NCBI GenBank assembly: GCA_002077045.2
Contig: KZ111164.1
Span: 416,563 to 480,562, forward strand
Length of the DNA: 64,000 nucleotides
Source of the DNA: Rachicladosporium sp. CCFEE 5018
Taxonomy: Eukaryota > Ascomycota > Dothideomycetes > Cladosporiales > Cladosporiaceae
Direction of reading: 5' to 3'
Part shown: positions 19,236 to 31,377 of the stretch, piece after piece
Position numbering within the stretch: position 1 is the stretch's first letter
Layout of the letters: every line of letters begins with the position of its first letter
Program-made: the position numbers and the translations under genes
The notes under the pieces: model-generated
Database searches by the model: none
Told to the model about the DNA's origin: nothing
What the model saw: only the letters and a program-made list of their open reading frames with translations

Positions 19236-20561
19236 TCACTTTGACCCAACAGACTTCTTCCACTCCTGAGCTGCCAGCTCACGTACATCCTCAATAATTC
19301 CCGCCGGATCTTCGATCGCCGCGTAGTGCCCGCCATCGTTCCGCTCTGCAAAGTATCAGTAATCCGCTCTCACAATAGTCCATGCACATCACCCACCCTT
19401 ATAATACACCAAATTCCCCGTCCTCTCCACCGCCCTCTTACTACTCGGCTCCGTATCCCAATAGAAGCTCGTATACCCAAACGGGATCGTGATCCGATTC
19501 TTCGGCTCCATGGCAAAGCTCGCGAAATTCTCATGCCGTACGTTCTCATAGTAACACAGCATAGAAGGCATGATGCAATCGGTCAGGTAGTACAATGTGG
19601 CTGTGGTGAGGATCACTCGCGTCCAGTAGGGTTTCTTCTGGTTGTCGGGGCCGGCGGCTTCGTTGTACTTTTCTCCGACCCAGGTGAGGATCGCGAGGGG
19701 GTTGTCGTTGAAGCCGAAACCGATGGTGTGGGGCTTGATGGCTCGTCAGCAATGGGACGTGTGACAGTGTTGGGAATGGAAGGTGTACTCTGGTCCGCAT
19801 GCACACTGCATATCCCATGTGCCACTCCAGCCAGTTGTCCACTCTCGCCTGCACATCCTTTTCCCTTTGCGTATACTCCACGCCCTCGGGCAACGGACTC
19901 GGCGCGAAATTGAAGTGCACCAACTTGCAGTTGTCAGTATACTTACTCCCCATCTCCCTCCCGATCCAATGCGACCAGTCGCCGCCTTGCATCATGTACT
20001 CGCTGTACCCCAGCCGCTTCATCAACTGATCAAACACCCTCGCCGTGTCCTGCAGCGTCCAGCCACTACGTGGCGGCCAGTCCGAGAAGCAGAACCCTGG
20101 CAGACTCGGAACAACGACGTGGAATGCCGGATCACTGTCGGAGGAAGGGTTCGACAGTGGCGTCCAGACTTCTGAGAACTCCCAGAATGTGCCCGGCCAG
20201 CCATGGCACATGATCAATGGAATCGCATCGGCGCGCGAGGAGCGGGCGTGCACGAAGTGGATGTTCAGGTCTTCGATCTTGGTGTGGAAGTGCGGGACTG
20301 CGTTGATCTTATCTTGGACCTCATACCAGTCGTAGTCGTGCCAGGCGTTGAAGAGCGTTTCGGCCCACTCGTACGTCGGTCCTGAGAGGGTTAGTATTGG
20401 TCGTCGGAAGGCCGGGGCTAGGTAGGCTTGCCATATTTGTCTCCTGCGTCTGGGACGATGGGTTTGGGAGGGAGGCGAGTGTCTTTGAGCTTTCTCTTCA
20501 GGCGATCGATCTCTGCTTTTGGGATGTCTACTTTGAAAGGAATGATTTCTGCTGAAGACAT
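19236..20561 (-). CDS. Epoxide hydrolase of the EHN / alpha-beta hydrolase family
   Basis: Exons 20432-20561, 19789-20381, 19397-19733 and 19236-19345 join to 389 aa. It adds water to epoxides to give diols. The N-terminal EHN segment reads IIPFKVDIPKAEIDRLK and is followed by the lid region (TYEWAETLFNAWHDYDW). The alpha/beta core shows the oxyanion motif HGWPGTFWEF, the nucleophile Asp in QGGDWSHWIGREMG, and the catalytic His in the last exon (NDGGHYAAIEDP). Intron 1 (20382-20431) starts with GC instead of GT (TATG|GCAAGC) but has a perfect CTAAC branch site and CTCTCAG acceptor, so it is a GC-AG intron. Introns 2 and 3 are GT-AG. No signal peptide or membrane anchor is seen. Substrate unknown: detoxification or a secondary-metabolite role are both possible, and no biosynthetic cluster surrounds it. 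Confidence 0.92.
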
Positions 20562-21125
20562 GATGGTGGTTTGGGGTGGGGAGAACCGTGAGAAATGGAA
20601 GACTGGTGCCAGAAACTTTACCAGAAGCGCAAAAGACGGGACTTGTCATCTTTTACTTACTTTACCTGCCTACATGTATCATTGTCGAAGACAGATCTGT
20701 ACCTGGGCGTGAAGCTCTAGATCAGCCATAACCCCTCACGTCAACCGTTGCTCAAGGTTCCAGCTGCCCGTAATTAGGACCGTATGACAGCTTCCACGAA
20801 TGAGGGGCTACAACACAGGCTTAGAGCTGCCCTTTGCGTCGTTCCGTGTCGTGAGATCTGATAGGCTTATGGGATTGTGCTCGTGAGTGTCATGGCATTT
20901 CAATGGCCTCTTGGAGTGGCGTCTAAGCACAGGCCACCACTATCAACCTCACTTCGTGAAAGGACGCCAAGACTAAGTATTCCTTTGATGACATCGTGTG
21001 CTCCAGCGATAAGCATATCCAGGCTGCTCTGCATGTCTCAGACACAGGAAATGCTCCTATCAAGACAGCTGCGATAGTCGTCCGGTGCATTGCTACACCT
21101 GAGAGAGCATCGGTGGATTGCGCAA
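20562..21125. other. Divergent intergenic region
   Basis: About 560 bp between the epoxide hydrolase and RCC1-repeat genes, likely the bidirectional promoter. No gene, repeat or RNA seen. Confidence 0.5.
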
Positions 21126-22343
21126 ATGAAGCTTCTCGCTGCCGGGTCCAACAGTCATCACCAACTCAATGGCTCTGTAAACGATCTCCGAAGCTTTGAA
21201 GTGCTCGCCCCAGCGTCAGAGTCAGAGTCAGGTCCCGGGAACCTCGACATAGGCCTTTTATACGCCAGCTGGAGCACCACAACACTTCTTCACGCTACGC
21301 AGCTCATCAATTTCGGCCACCAGCCCTGGTCCGCCAAGAGCCCACACACGACGCGTTCCCCAATTGGAGATCATAATGGCCTCATCGGGTATCTCGACAA
21401 CGAAGGGCGGATATGGTGCCTTTACGCAGATCCTCGCAATCTCAGCGCTCGCCAACCACCACTAACCTTGGTTAACGACGACCCTGACGCGCCTCAAATT
21501 GGTCACTTCGCGTTGGCGAACAATGGTAAGGTTGCATTGTCGTTCAAACAAGCTCCAAATGGTCGACTAGCACATATAGTCGAGTTCGCGGGTCTAGACG
21601 CATTCAAGGGGTGGTACCTCGATCCGTCCGATCCGGCAAAGGCACCAGAAGCGCATCATATGCTACCTGGGCAGCCAGTACAATTGATCGCCAACACAGC
21701 GACGTTTCTCCTCCTGATGGCAGATGGAGAAGTCTACAGCTGGGGTGATCCACGTTACCGAACCCTTGGCCGCAGTATCGTTGGAGACGCAATGCCGGCT
21801 GGCACACCGGGCGTCATCAATGCGCTTGGCGGCATGAAAGTCAGTAAGATCGCATGTGGAGGCTGGCTTGGCGCAGCATTATGCGACCAGGCACTGTATA
21901 TCTGGGGATCGACACTGCCAAGCAAGGACAATGAGATCAAAGTGCTCACTGAACTCGGCCCCGACGAGTTGGAGCTCGTTGACTTTGGAGTCGAGTCGAT
22001 AGACATCATCGATGTCTCTGTTGGCGACAATCACATTGCTACTGTATCCACGGACGGCCGGCTGTTCGTCATTGGCGACAATGCTTACGGGCAGCTTGGC
22101 ATTGGTGAGCAGGTCTTCTCAGATGACTGGGTTGAAGTACCCTCTGTCGAGCATGCCCTCCGAGTGCAGTGTGGTCCACAAAGCACGTTCGTTTGGGTGA
22201 ACGCGAACTATAATAGGATTTCTAGGAGGGCGGCTAGTGTCTTGGCTTCTCCAAAAAGTCCTAGGGTCTCTTGTGCTACTGTCGAGTACGCTGCGACGTC
22301 GTTTCTGCCACATACTTTGTCCATGAGAGACAGCATCGAATGA
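21126..22343 (+). CDS. RCC1-repeat (ATS1-like) beta-propeller protein
   Basis: A single exon of 405 aa. I start at ATG 21126 (MKLLAAGSNSHHQLNG) rather than 12 codons earlier because this is the first blade. RCC1-type blades recur: MKLLAAGSNSHHQLNG, GEVYSWGDPRYRTLG, IACGGWLGAALC-IWG, and GDNHIATVSTDGRLFVIGDN followed by AYGQLGIGE. The family folds as a seven-bladed propeller, either a guanine-nucleotide exchange factor for Ran or a looser scaffold. This protein lacks the nuclear signal and full regularity of true RCC1 and looks more like the fungal Ats1 type. Its function here is open. It is divergent from the epoxide hydrolase. Confidence 0.85.
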   Translation: MKLLAAGSNSHHQLNGSVNDLRSFEVLAPASESESGPGNLDIGLLYASWSTTTLLHATQLINFGHQPWSAKSPHTTRSPIGDHNGLIGYLDNEGRIWCLYADPRNLSARQPPLTLVNDDPDAPQIGHFALANNGKVALSFKQAPNGRLAHIVEFAGLDAFKGWYLDPSDPAKAPEAHHMLPGQPVQLIANTATFLLLMADGEVYSWGDPRYRTLGRSIVGDAMPAGTPGVINALGGMKVSKIACGGWLGAALCDQALYIWGSTLPSKDNEIKVLTELGPDELELVDFGVESIDIIDVSVGDNHIATVSTDGRLFVIGDNAYGQLGIGEQVFSDDWVEVPSVEHALRVQCGPQSTFVWVNANYNRISRRAASVLASPKSPRVSCATVEYAATSFLPHTLSMRDSIE

Positions 22344-22464
22344 TTGTCGTGAGTGGCCCGGGCTGTGCCTCTCCACGGAGGTTCAAGTGGTGGCTCACGG
22401 CCGTGGTGCGGTCGATAAGTGCATGAGAAGCCCTTCGAACTTTCGAAAGAGCGTAGCTAGAGCT

Positions 22465-23385
22465 TCAGCTCAGTAGTCTGAAGAGCCCGAAGCTCACATT
22501 TACCGCAAATCCGGCAATCGTACACGCCTGCCGTCGTCCACTCCATACGCCATCTTCTCGCGCAAGCCAGAACATCGCGCCCATGGGCCAGAAGAAGCCT
22601 GTGAAGGTCCCTCGGAGCAGATCGTCAAGCCCACCGACGTCTTCGGCTCCGGGACCACCGGCTGCTGCAGGAGCATTGGAAGTCTCCAGCCAGCGCTCTT
22701 CGAGCAGCAAGAGCTCCTGACCTTGCGGCATAGTATCGGGAGTATGGGTATGAGATTGAATCGAGAGGAATTGGCTGCGTAGCGTTGCGACTTCTGCCGA
22801 CGTAAAGCCTGCAGTGAGGAGGCGGTCGAAGCCGCGCGGAGCAAGGGTTGTAGAAGTAGCCTCGCTATCTACCAGCCTTTCGACTTTGCTCGCAGTCTGC
22901 GAAGTGCTCCCATCGGTTCCATTCCACGTCTGAATGTCCTCAGCTAGCTTTGCATCCGCCCTACCAGCCCCGTCTGCCTCCTCCGCGAGATCCCTCGCAC
23001 TGAGCTCCTCGCCCACAGAGCAATGCACGTAGACCCTTGCCCTCTCTCCCTCCTCACCCTCCACCACATCCTCCCTCAAAGCCCGCTTACCCTTCTTCTT
23101 CTCGCTCCCCTCATCCGTCTCTCCTCGCCTCGGCGGCGGCGTGATTCTGGCATGTAGACTCCTACCCAGTGCTTCCGTGTCAGGTACGACTTTGCCCGCG
23201 TGTATGAGACGTAGTCTGGCCGTGGCAGTTGGAGCGGGGACGTGAGACCGGATGGACTGCTTCAGCGATAGAGCTGAGGTAGTCGCTGGATGGGAGATTG
23301 GGAGGAGGAGGTCATGGTTTGAGGTCGAGAAGCGGATGATTACGTCCAGGCCTATCGTCGGGGGCCTGGGAGGAGAGTCGGCCAT
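22465..23385 (-). CDS. DSC E3 ubiquitin ligase complex subunit 3 (DUF2407 type)
   Basis: 306 aa, one exon. The Dsc complex is a Golgi/ER membrane ubiquitin ligase that cleaves SREBP-type regulators and removes misplaced membrane proteins; Dsc3 is its ubiquitin-like subunit. The N-terminus has a ubiquitin-like fold signature (DVIIRFSTSNHDLLLPIS, SLKQSIRSHVP, LRLIHAGKVVPD). A charged linker follows (SEKKKGKRALRED). The conserved C-terminal block reads PRGFDRLLTAGFTSAEVATL and then MPQGQELLLLEERWLE. Two hydrophobic segments close the protein (TFTGFFWPMGAMFWLA and ACTIAGFAVNVSFGLFRLLS), consistent with membrane anchoring. The start MADSPPRPPTIGLDV is the only good ATG. Length fits the family. Confidence 0.9.
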   Translation of the reverse strand: MADSPPRPPTIGLDVIIRFSTSNHDLLLPISHPATTSALSLKQSIRSHVPAPTATARLRLIHAGKVVPDTEALGRSLHARITPPPRRGETDEGSEKKKGKRALREDVVEGEEGERARVYVHCSVGEELSARDLAEEADGAGRADAKLAEDIQTWNGTDGSTSQTASKVERLVDSEATSTTLAPRGFDRLLTAGFTSAEVATLRSQFLSIQSHTHTPDTMPQGQELLLLEERWLETSNAPAAAGGPGAEDVGGLDDLLRGTFTGFFWPMGAMFWLAREDGVWSGRRQACTIAGFAVNVSFGLFRLLS

Positions 23386-23848
23386 GATGGACTATACTTC
23401 TCGGGAACGAGTTGCTACTCGTGCTGGTTGGGAGCAGCAGGGCTACTGGAATCGGTAGTTCCGGGTAGGAGCCATGGGCGTCGATGCCCGTGAGCTTGAT
23501 TCGGGTACGTGAGCAGGCAGGTCGTATGATCACATTCTCGACGATGCGAGGTCATATGGCTCTCATGCACGAATACTCATATGCATGCGATATAGCAACG
23601 TTCATCAAGACGCGTCGCGTGTACACGAGATGGCTGCATGGTATCATTGCCGGCTATATGTAGAGTGCCAGAACGTCATCGTCCACGAGCGACCGAATAA
23701 CGGAAGTGGGCATATATCCCGAGGTCACGTCCTTGGAGAGCGATCATGATCGTGTACGAATCGTCTGGTCGTTAGCTACTCAAGCATTGCAACATCGGAT
23801 CAATACACTAACTTCCAAAATTCCCACAGACCACACAGCAGCAGAATC
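23386..23848. other. Divergent intergenic region
   Basis: About 460 bp separating the divergent Dsc3 and A/B-barrel genes. No gene or repeat supported. Confidence 0.5.
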
Positions 23849-24357
23849 ATGACGATCATCCACATCGTGCTCTTTGAGTTCAAGTCCTCAGCGAGCGAGG
23901 CACAAGTCGCAGAGGTACATCCTGCCCTTCGCCCTGTGCCACTCATCCAGTCCCCTAGATCTGACCCGTGCACAGATCTGCGACCGCATGGCCGGCCTCC
24001 CCTCAATCTGCGTGCACCCCACAACCCAGAAATCCTATATCACCTCCCACGGTGGCGGGAAGGACAACAGTCCTGAGAATCAAGCCGTAAGCCTCCCGTT
24101 CCCTTTCCGATTTCCTCTAGCGCCCCTACCAGTCTACCTCACCATCGCTTTACCGCTGCTGGTCGGCAACTCGAGGGCTGCGTGCTGACCTTGGCGTGTA
24201 GGGTGGCTTCACGCACGGCTTCGTGTGCGAGTTCGAGAACCAGAAGGACCGGGACTACTACCTACATGAGGACCCGAAGCATGTGCAGTTTGTGAAGGAT
24301 ATCGGAGAGCATGTGGCGAATGTGAGGGTGATTGACTATGAGAAGGGAGTTTTCTGA
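23849..24357 (+). CDS. Stress-responsive alpha/beta-barrel (Dabb) domain protein
   Basis: Exons 23849-23914, 23976-24086 and 24202-24357 join in frame to 110 aa. Introns are 61 and 115 nt, with clean CTGAC branch sites. The product starts MTIIHIVLFEFKSSASEAQV, the typical first strand of the ferredoxin-like Dabb fold. It continues AEICDRMAGLPSICVHP and ends with the diagnostic GGFTHGFVCEFENQKDRDYY, HEDPKHVQFVKDI and VRVIDYEKG. Such small dimeric proteins occur in stress responses, and some act as aromatic cyclases. No cluster partner is seen, so a general stress role is more likely. The 115-nt second intron is twice the length usual in this window. Confidence 0.9.
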
Positions 24358-24462
24358 CTGAGTGGGAGGGGACCTAGCTCGAGGTTATAGGTAGTGTATC
24401 TGTATCGAACTGATCAGGGTTCCATGCTGGGGCGGGGTCCTTCGATTCGTGAATGTAGGTGG

Positions 24463-25288
24463 CTATGAGATACTGAACGATTCGCCACAGCCGCATTGTT
24501 CCGCTGCGAAATATGTCAGTAATGATCTCCGAGGTTACATTATCCAAAGCATAGCAGCACTCACTTATATTCGGATTCCGAAACACAAACCTCGCACTTA
24601 GCTTATCCTCAACCCAGTCCATTTCACTCCCAATAATGCTGAATAACGCCTTGCTATCAATCAGAACTTTCACACCATCCTGCTCCACACTCTCATCGAA
24701 CGCTCCAGGCTTGTCCACATACTCCAAGTGATACGCCAACCCCGAGCAGCCGCGATTCTTGACGCCTACCCGTATGAGCTGTGACGTGGGCTGATCAAAG
24801 AGTTGGCGTAATTGCACGACGGCCGTAGGAGTGAGGTTTATCGGCGCTTTGCGGGCGCGGAGTTTGGACTTCTTCTTCGGAGGGGCTGTTGCCGGTGCTG
24901 GGACAGGCGTAGCTTCCTGCAGTACTGGCGATGGCGCAGGTCGACTCTTCTGTGCCTCCTTCTCACTCTCACCATCCTGTCGCGCCCATGGCGACTTCGG
25001 CGGCCAAATCGTGCTCCCAAACCCTGTCTGCTCGCCTGCGATACTCGTCTCCGGTACTCCTGCGTTTCGAGGTGGCGGCATGAGATTTGGGTCTAGAGAT
25101 TGGGGTCTGTAGGCTGCGGACTCGGTCATGAGGGGGCGTTTTGAGGACTGCAGTCGTGGGCGGAAGGAGGAGAAGGGGCAGCGTTGCGATTTGAGACATT
25201 GGGCGCAGCGGCGTGTGGAGGAGGCGGGCTGCGTGGTGAAGCGGAAGATGGAGCTGACTGAGGGTTGGGCGGTGCGGAGGGAGGCCAT
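24463..25288 (-). CDS. Isa1-type mitochondrial iron-sulfur cluster assembly protein
   Basis: Exons 24565-25288 and 24463-24503 join to 254 aa; the 61-nt intron (GTGAGT to TTTCGCAG) was found because the conserved Cys pair lies beyond it. A-type Fe-S carrier family, needed for [4Fe-4S] maturation in mitochondria. The N-terminus is an Arg/Ser-rich presequence (MASLRTAQPSVSSIFRF). A disordered Pro-rich region follows, then the core: LTPTAVVQLRQLF, VGVKNRGCSGLAYHLEY with the first ligand Cys, and, across the intron, FRNPNITEQCGCGESFSIS with the last two ligand Cys. All three Cys are intact. Without splicing the protein would read into about 60 unrelated residues and lose the CGCG motif. It is divergent from the RuvB-like 1 gene. 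Confidence 0.94.
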
Positions 25289-27301
<2,013 letters not shown>

Positions 27302-27686
27302 GGCAAGCTCGAGGCCCTGGAAGTGTAATTGACGGCCATGTGCTGTTCGCGCAAAAGAGATTAACTTCTCACGCCATGACGGAACAAGCGCACCACGCTG
27401 GAGGAGATCGTGAGTCGAGTGTAGGACCAACGAGCACCGAGAACGGACAAGGCACGCACACTCAAACGAGGCGCTCTTGCGTCATCTCCCTCAGAGCATA
27501 GCGGCTTCGTCCTGACCGAGACTGTGCCTCGACCCACTGCTGCCCCTCCTATTCCAAGCTTCGTCTTGCATGCTCGCGTGGACCGAGCGCCGGACTTTGC
27601 AGACGCTAGACGTATGCCATGTCAATTCATGATAAACTGAGCAAGAAATCGCATATGCGCACCTTCGAAAGCAGCTGAGATAGCCT
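27302..27686. other. Intergenic region (convergent ends)
   Basis: About 385 bp between the convergent 3' ends of the RuvB-like gene and the first gene of the six-member family. No supported feature. Confidence 0.5.
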
Positions 27687-28490
27687 TCAAGTCCTGTGAC
27701 CCTCCGCGGAGTCATGCAGATGCCACCGCTTGGTAGGATCCTGCCTATGCCATGTGCACAGCTGCACTTTCCTGCTTGATGAGTCAGTGGAGACCAAAAG
27801 CTATCCTGTATGTAAGTCCTGTACTGACGCTCCGAGATGCTTCGCCAGTCCGTCGAACTCCGCACATGTCCCTGCTGCGGCGAGCTCTGGCTTATACCAA
27901 TTCCCATTACATCTAAGATTCAGCAAGCTCATGGTCATAACGCCCTGACATTGCAACGCTTCGAAGCGCTGCAAGGCGCGCGGGTGACGCTTGATGGCAG
28001 TGCCATAACATGTAATCCTGGTGCTGTCCTCCAGATGCACACGCTGTACTGACGCGCAGTTTCCCAGCATCGTCAACACCTTGTCGACTACCTCGGTGCA
28101 AGCATCGGCCTCCGCGACCGAGATCGCCTCACGATCCGGTGCACGCAGGTACACGCTGTGCATCGGTCCGCCTAGTTTGAAGTCCTGGATCGAGCATAGC
28201 TCTGGAATGCCTTCGAAACTCCACCATGGTGTGCCGATGGTGATGTCGAAGACTGTGTGCTTGTAGAGGATTGGAGTTGCCTCGGTGTGGATCTGGCGAC
28301 AGGTGCGTAGGAGAGCCACGGCGCGTACTGACTGTTGGAGTTCCTTCGGTCGAAGCGCATCAGACGTCTTGAAGATATGCACTGCTGGGAACATCTCGAA
28401 GTAGCGTTGGCCTGGCGGGTAGAGTGCTTCGTAGATGCGCAGGCGGAGTTCGGGCGGTAGTTCAAGAAGGCGGCACGGTGTTGATGCCAT
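27687..28490 (-). CDS. 2EXR/F-box-like family protein, cluster copy A
   Basis: Exons 27829-28490 and 27687-27771 give 248 aa; intron 57 nt with donor GTCAGT in the codon after L-G. The N-terminal family block is LLELPPELRLRIYEALYP, followed by LLRTCRQIHTEATPILY and then a strand-rich middle (LRAPDREAISVAEADACTEV). The last exon reads KVQLCTWHRQDPTKRW and ends EGHRT. Without splicing it would end in an unrelated tail (SVQDLHTG). LPPELR-type blocks belong to a large fungal family labelled 2EXR or F-box-like; the molecular function is unknown. An E3-adaptor role would need an F-box that binds Skp1, and I cannot confirm one. It is the leftmost, hence downstream-most, of six tandem copies. Confidence 0.8.
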
Positions 28491-28592
28491 GGTGTGGGGC
28501 GTTGTTACGTATGAGAGTGGGACGAGAAGAGGTGGATGGTCCGCGTGGCTACAGGTTTACTTGCTGATCATTATATAGGAAGGCGCTACCCA

Positions 28593-28661
28593 GATCATGT
28601 GATAGCAGGTAAAGCACGTGCCACTGACTTCACTTGATGGCACTGAAGATTGGAAGTGAGG
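28593..28661 (-). promoter_or_regulatory. Shared upstream module, copy A
   Basis: On the + strand: GATCATGTGATAGCA at 28593, then CACTTGATGGCACTGAAG beginning at 28631 and ending TTGGAAGTGAGG at about 28661. It lies 103-171 bp upstream of the copy A ATG. Related sequence occurs at nearly the same distance before copies B, C, D and E. The role (transcription-factor site or start-site region) is inferred from position only. Confidence 0.5.
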
Positions 28662-28778
28662 ACTGAGGACTCGCGCCCAGCATATCAAGGTCGACCTTCC
28701 TCATCAGCTGAAGCCGATCTTCAAGGCTTGTCAATCAGCGAAGAGCTGCCGAATCATCCGTTCCTCAAGATAACGCGC

Positions 28779-29550
28779 TCAATGCCGACGATCCAACGGG
28801 AGATCTGTAGGGGCGTACCAATCACACGGCTGGAAGGTTCTGCAAAGCACGTCAGCGTCACCACTACACTCACTTATGCAGAGCATGATGTGCGACTGAC
28901 CCGCGCAGATGCTTCGCCAGCATTTGCAATTTGTCGGAGGTAGACGTCAAGACTCTGTCCTCCTCGTGGAGTTCTTCCACGTACATGGTCAGTCCACCCG
29001 CGCGCCGCAGAAACTTGAGACGTAACCAGTCCCGGCCTTCGATGCTCTCTGGGTTGAAAGATTCCTCGCATATCTCGATGTGAACCCGGGCCAGCGACTT
29101 GCACTGCTCTAGCTTGCGAAGCAGAGTTTTCCACAGATCTGCAAAACTGGTGACTTGCTTAGATCTCCGGTGGAACTTGGGCGGGACTCGTAGATATACG
29201 GTCCTGACTTGCGGACTGATCACCAGGTCCGCCAGCCAGCATAGCCTCCAACCTGACGCACAGGACGCAGAGGTGCCGTAATCCCTGCTCCGGATCTCGA
29301 TGTCGAAGGTGGTGTGGCTGTAGAAGACTGGTAGGGCTTCTTGATAGATCAATCGGCAGGTACGCAGGAGGTGCATCGGCTCAGGGACAGGCTCCTTTCG
29401 ACCTGTGGCAGAAATCGTGGACTTGCGCCTGGTGTAGACTGTGCGAGCGACTTTGAGGTAGCAGACCTGTGGCTGGAAGAGGAGCTCGTAGATGCGGAGG
29501 CGGAGCTCTGGTGGGAGGTCGAGGAGAGGGCTGCGTGGCTGCGACATCAT
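28779..29550 (-). CDS. 2EXR/F-box-like family protein, cluster copy B
   Basis: Exons 28901-29550 and 28779-28839 give 236 aa; intron 61 nt, phase 2, at the codon after L-R-G. I start at the first of two adjacent ATGs (MMSQPRSPLL). Family blocks: LLDLPPELRLRIYELLFQ and LLRTCRLIYQEALPVFY. A conserved Trp/Leu stretch follows (WRLCWLADLVISPQVRTV). The last exon reads TFQPCDWYAPTDLPLDRRH. Here the intron donor follows R-G rather than the G-A seen in the other copies, so the exon-1 end has drifted while the junction position is kept. Same strand as all neighbours in the array. Function unknown; see copy A for the family. Confidence 0.8.
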
Positions 29551-29694
29551 GATCGTCGGTCTTGAAGTATGCAGCGGCTTGTGAGTGTAAGGACACAAAG
29601 GGTGTCATGGCTGAAGCTGATCAAGGATACCAGACATCGCAGTAGGCACGTGCGGACACAGGTTTGCATCAATATCTGGTGCACCGACTAAGCT

Positions 29695-29721
29695 CACTGG
29701 AACTGGAGCGCTGAAGTGAAG
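29695..29721 (-). promoter_or_regulatory. Shared upstream module, copy B
   Basis: A 27-nt stretch starting CACTGGAACTGGAGCG and ending TGAAGTGAAG (+ strand), 145-171 bp upstream of the copy B ATG. By my count it matches the copy D module at 18 of 27 positions. The ATGTGATA part is not clear here. The rest of the 414-bp spacer (29551-29964) holds nothing else I recognise. Confidence 0.4.
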
Positions 29722-29964
29722 GCTCATCAATGTGGAACCTCCAAGTGTGCATCATCGCGGAAGGTCGGCGGGGAGTGGACAGAGCATACGGCCCTCCGAC
29801 TTGCTGCCGTGGGGCAGGAAATTCGCGCAGAGGCCCAGATTGCTGAATACAACGGTCCATGTCGTGAGCGACAGTAATGCACGATCGTTAAAGGTGGAAG
29901 TCACCGACCGGCTGCCAACACTGTAATTGCCACCCTCACCTCTGTGACACCTGGCCTCTGTTCA

Positions 29965-30801
29965 CTACTCCCTGAGGAGACCCATTTCTGCTCCATGAAC
30001 AAGTCCTCTCACAGCCGGCTCAGCCCATGTCATCTGTCTAGCCGTTCTCTTGGTCTTCGTCCTTGCATCCGTTGCCTTGTACCAGTTGCACCTCTGTGCT
30101 TTTCTACGCTATTGTCAGTAATCTGGTGGCTCATGTTGCCATATGATCACCAATACTGACGCGCCCATAGCTTTCGCCGTCCCTTCGCATTCTCTGGTAG
30201 CCTCCATACTCTCTCCCGGCTTCCCTCTGCGCGCGTTCCCGAAGTAGGCTGTGAAGCATTCTGAGCCCGACAATGGTTCGAAACACTTCATGATGGGCTG
30301 TGGCGCTTCATACCAGGCATAAGCAGGCGGGGACATTTCGAGGTGGACCCGCGATGCTGGACCGCGGCTGGTGAACTTTTGTAGCACTGTTACGATGACG
30401 CTTGCGTGCTTGGATTTCGCGCCGTCCACATCGTCTGGGACCGGAGCACGTAGATATAGATTTTGAATCCGCGAGCCGAGGACAAAGTCTTGCAGCCAGC
30501 ACTGTCTTCTACCCATGATGTCTCCGTACTTTGGTTCGGATTCCAGGATCTCGACATCGAAGGTGGTATGCTTGTACACGACTGGCAACGCTTCGGAGTA
30601 AATGAGCCGGCATGTCCTGAGGAGGTTCAGGCAGAGGGATGACGATCGGAGGCTAGGCACTTTGTGGGCGTATCCCGCTCTCCAGGTGTAGACCGCACGG
30701 CTGATTTGCATATAGATCGTCGCAGGAGGACAGAGCAGCTCGTATGTGAGCACGCGGATCTCGGGTGGTAAGTCGAGGAAGCGGAATGATTGTCGTGCCA
30801 T
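29965..30801 (-). CDS. 2EXR/F-box-like family protein, cluster copy C
   Basis: Exons 30161-30801 and 29965-30103 give 259 aa; intron 57 nt, phase 2, donor GTCAGT. The start is ATG 30801 (MARQSFRFLDLPPEIRV), chosen because earlier in-frame codons are not ATG. Blocks: LDLPPEIRVLTYELLCPP and LLRTCRLIYSEALPVVYK. GRRQCWLQDFVLGSRIQNLY matches the mid-protein block of the other copies. The last exon is the longest in the array (about 45 residues): KAQRCNWYKATDARTK, then a basic stretch and EMGLLRE. The C-x-W-Y signature sits at the same distance after the intron as in the other copies. Function unknown. Confidence 0.8.
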
Positions 30802-30923
30802 CTCGAAGGTGGTCTTGCAGGAGGTTAGGAAGTATAAGGTTGCGGATGGTGTGATGAATAAGAGGCGAGTCAATGCTTAGGCAGCAAGGTGAAGGATTTG
30901 TGGATGGCAGGAGGCGTGGCAGC

Positions 30924-30990
30924 GATCATGTAATAGCATGCAACATGTATTGTGGGCCAGACTCACTGCGAATGATGTATTGGAGTGAGG
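30924..30990 (-). promoter_or_regulatory. Shared upstream module, copy C
   Basis: GATCATGTAATAGCA at 30924 and CACTGCGAATGATG beginning at 30964, ending TTGGAGTGAGG at 30990 (+ strand), 123-189 bp upstream of the copy C ATG. It is the closest match to the copy D module. The rest of the 576-bp spacer (30802-31377) shows no other feature. Confidence 0.5.
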
Positions 30991-31377
30991 TCTTGCGCAC
31001 ACGGGAAATTGAGTGAGTCTACTTTCTCTGCTAGTTGGGTCACCTGCGAAGGTACAGGACATTCGCCACCCAAGGCGGCACAGTCTGCGAGCTATGGAGG
31101 CACTGGAATGCCCACTCGATCTGACAGATGTAGTGCCAGCCCATCTCTGGTCTTTGCGGACATGATTACATCTGGAGCTTCGGACGTATCGCCTGGACTA
31201 CATGTCCCGTGTCATTTGTGTACCGCCTCCCCCGGCCCAAGAGGCCGTAGATCCTGTCTCCTTGTTTAGCGTTCCTTCCTGTGCACCGAAAGGTGTGTGC
31301 CAGTGATGTATACCCAAGAGTCGCCTATCGTGGTATCGGAAGAATGTTGCCGGTGCGTGTTTTGAACTGTAGCCAGT

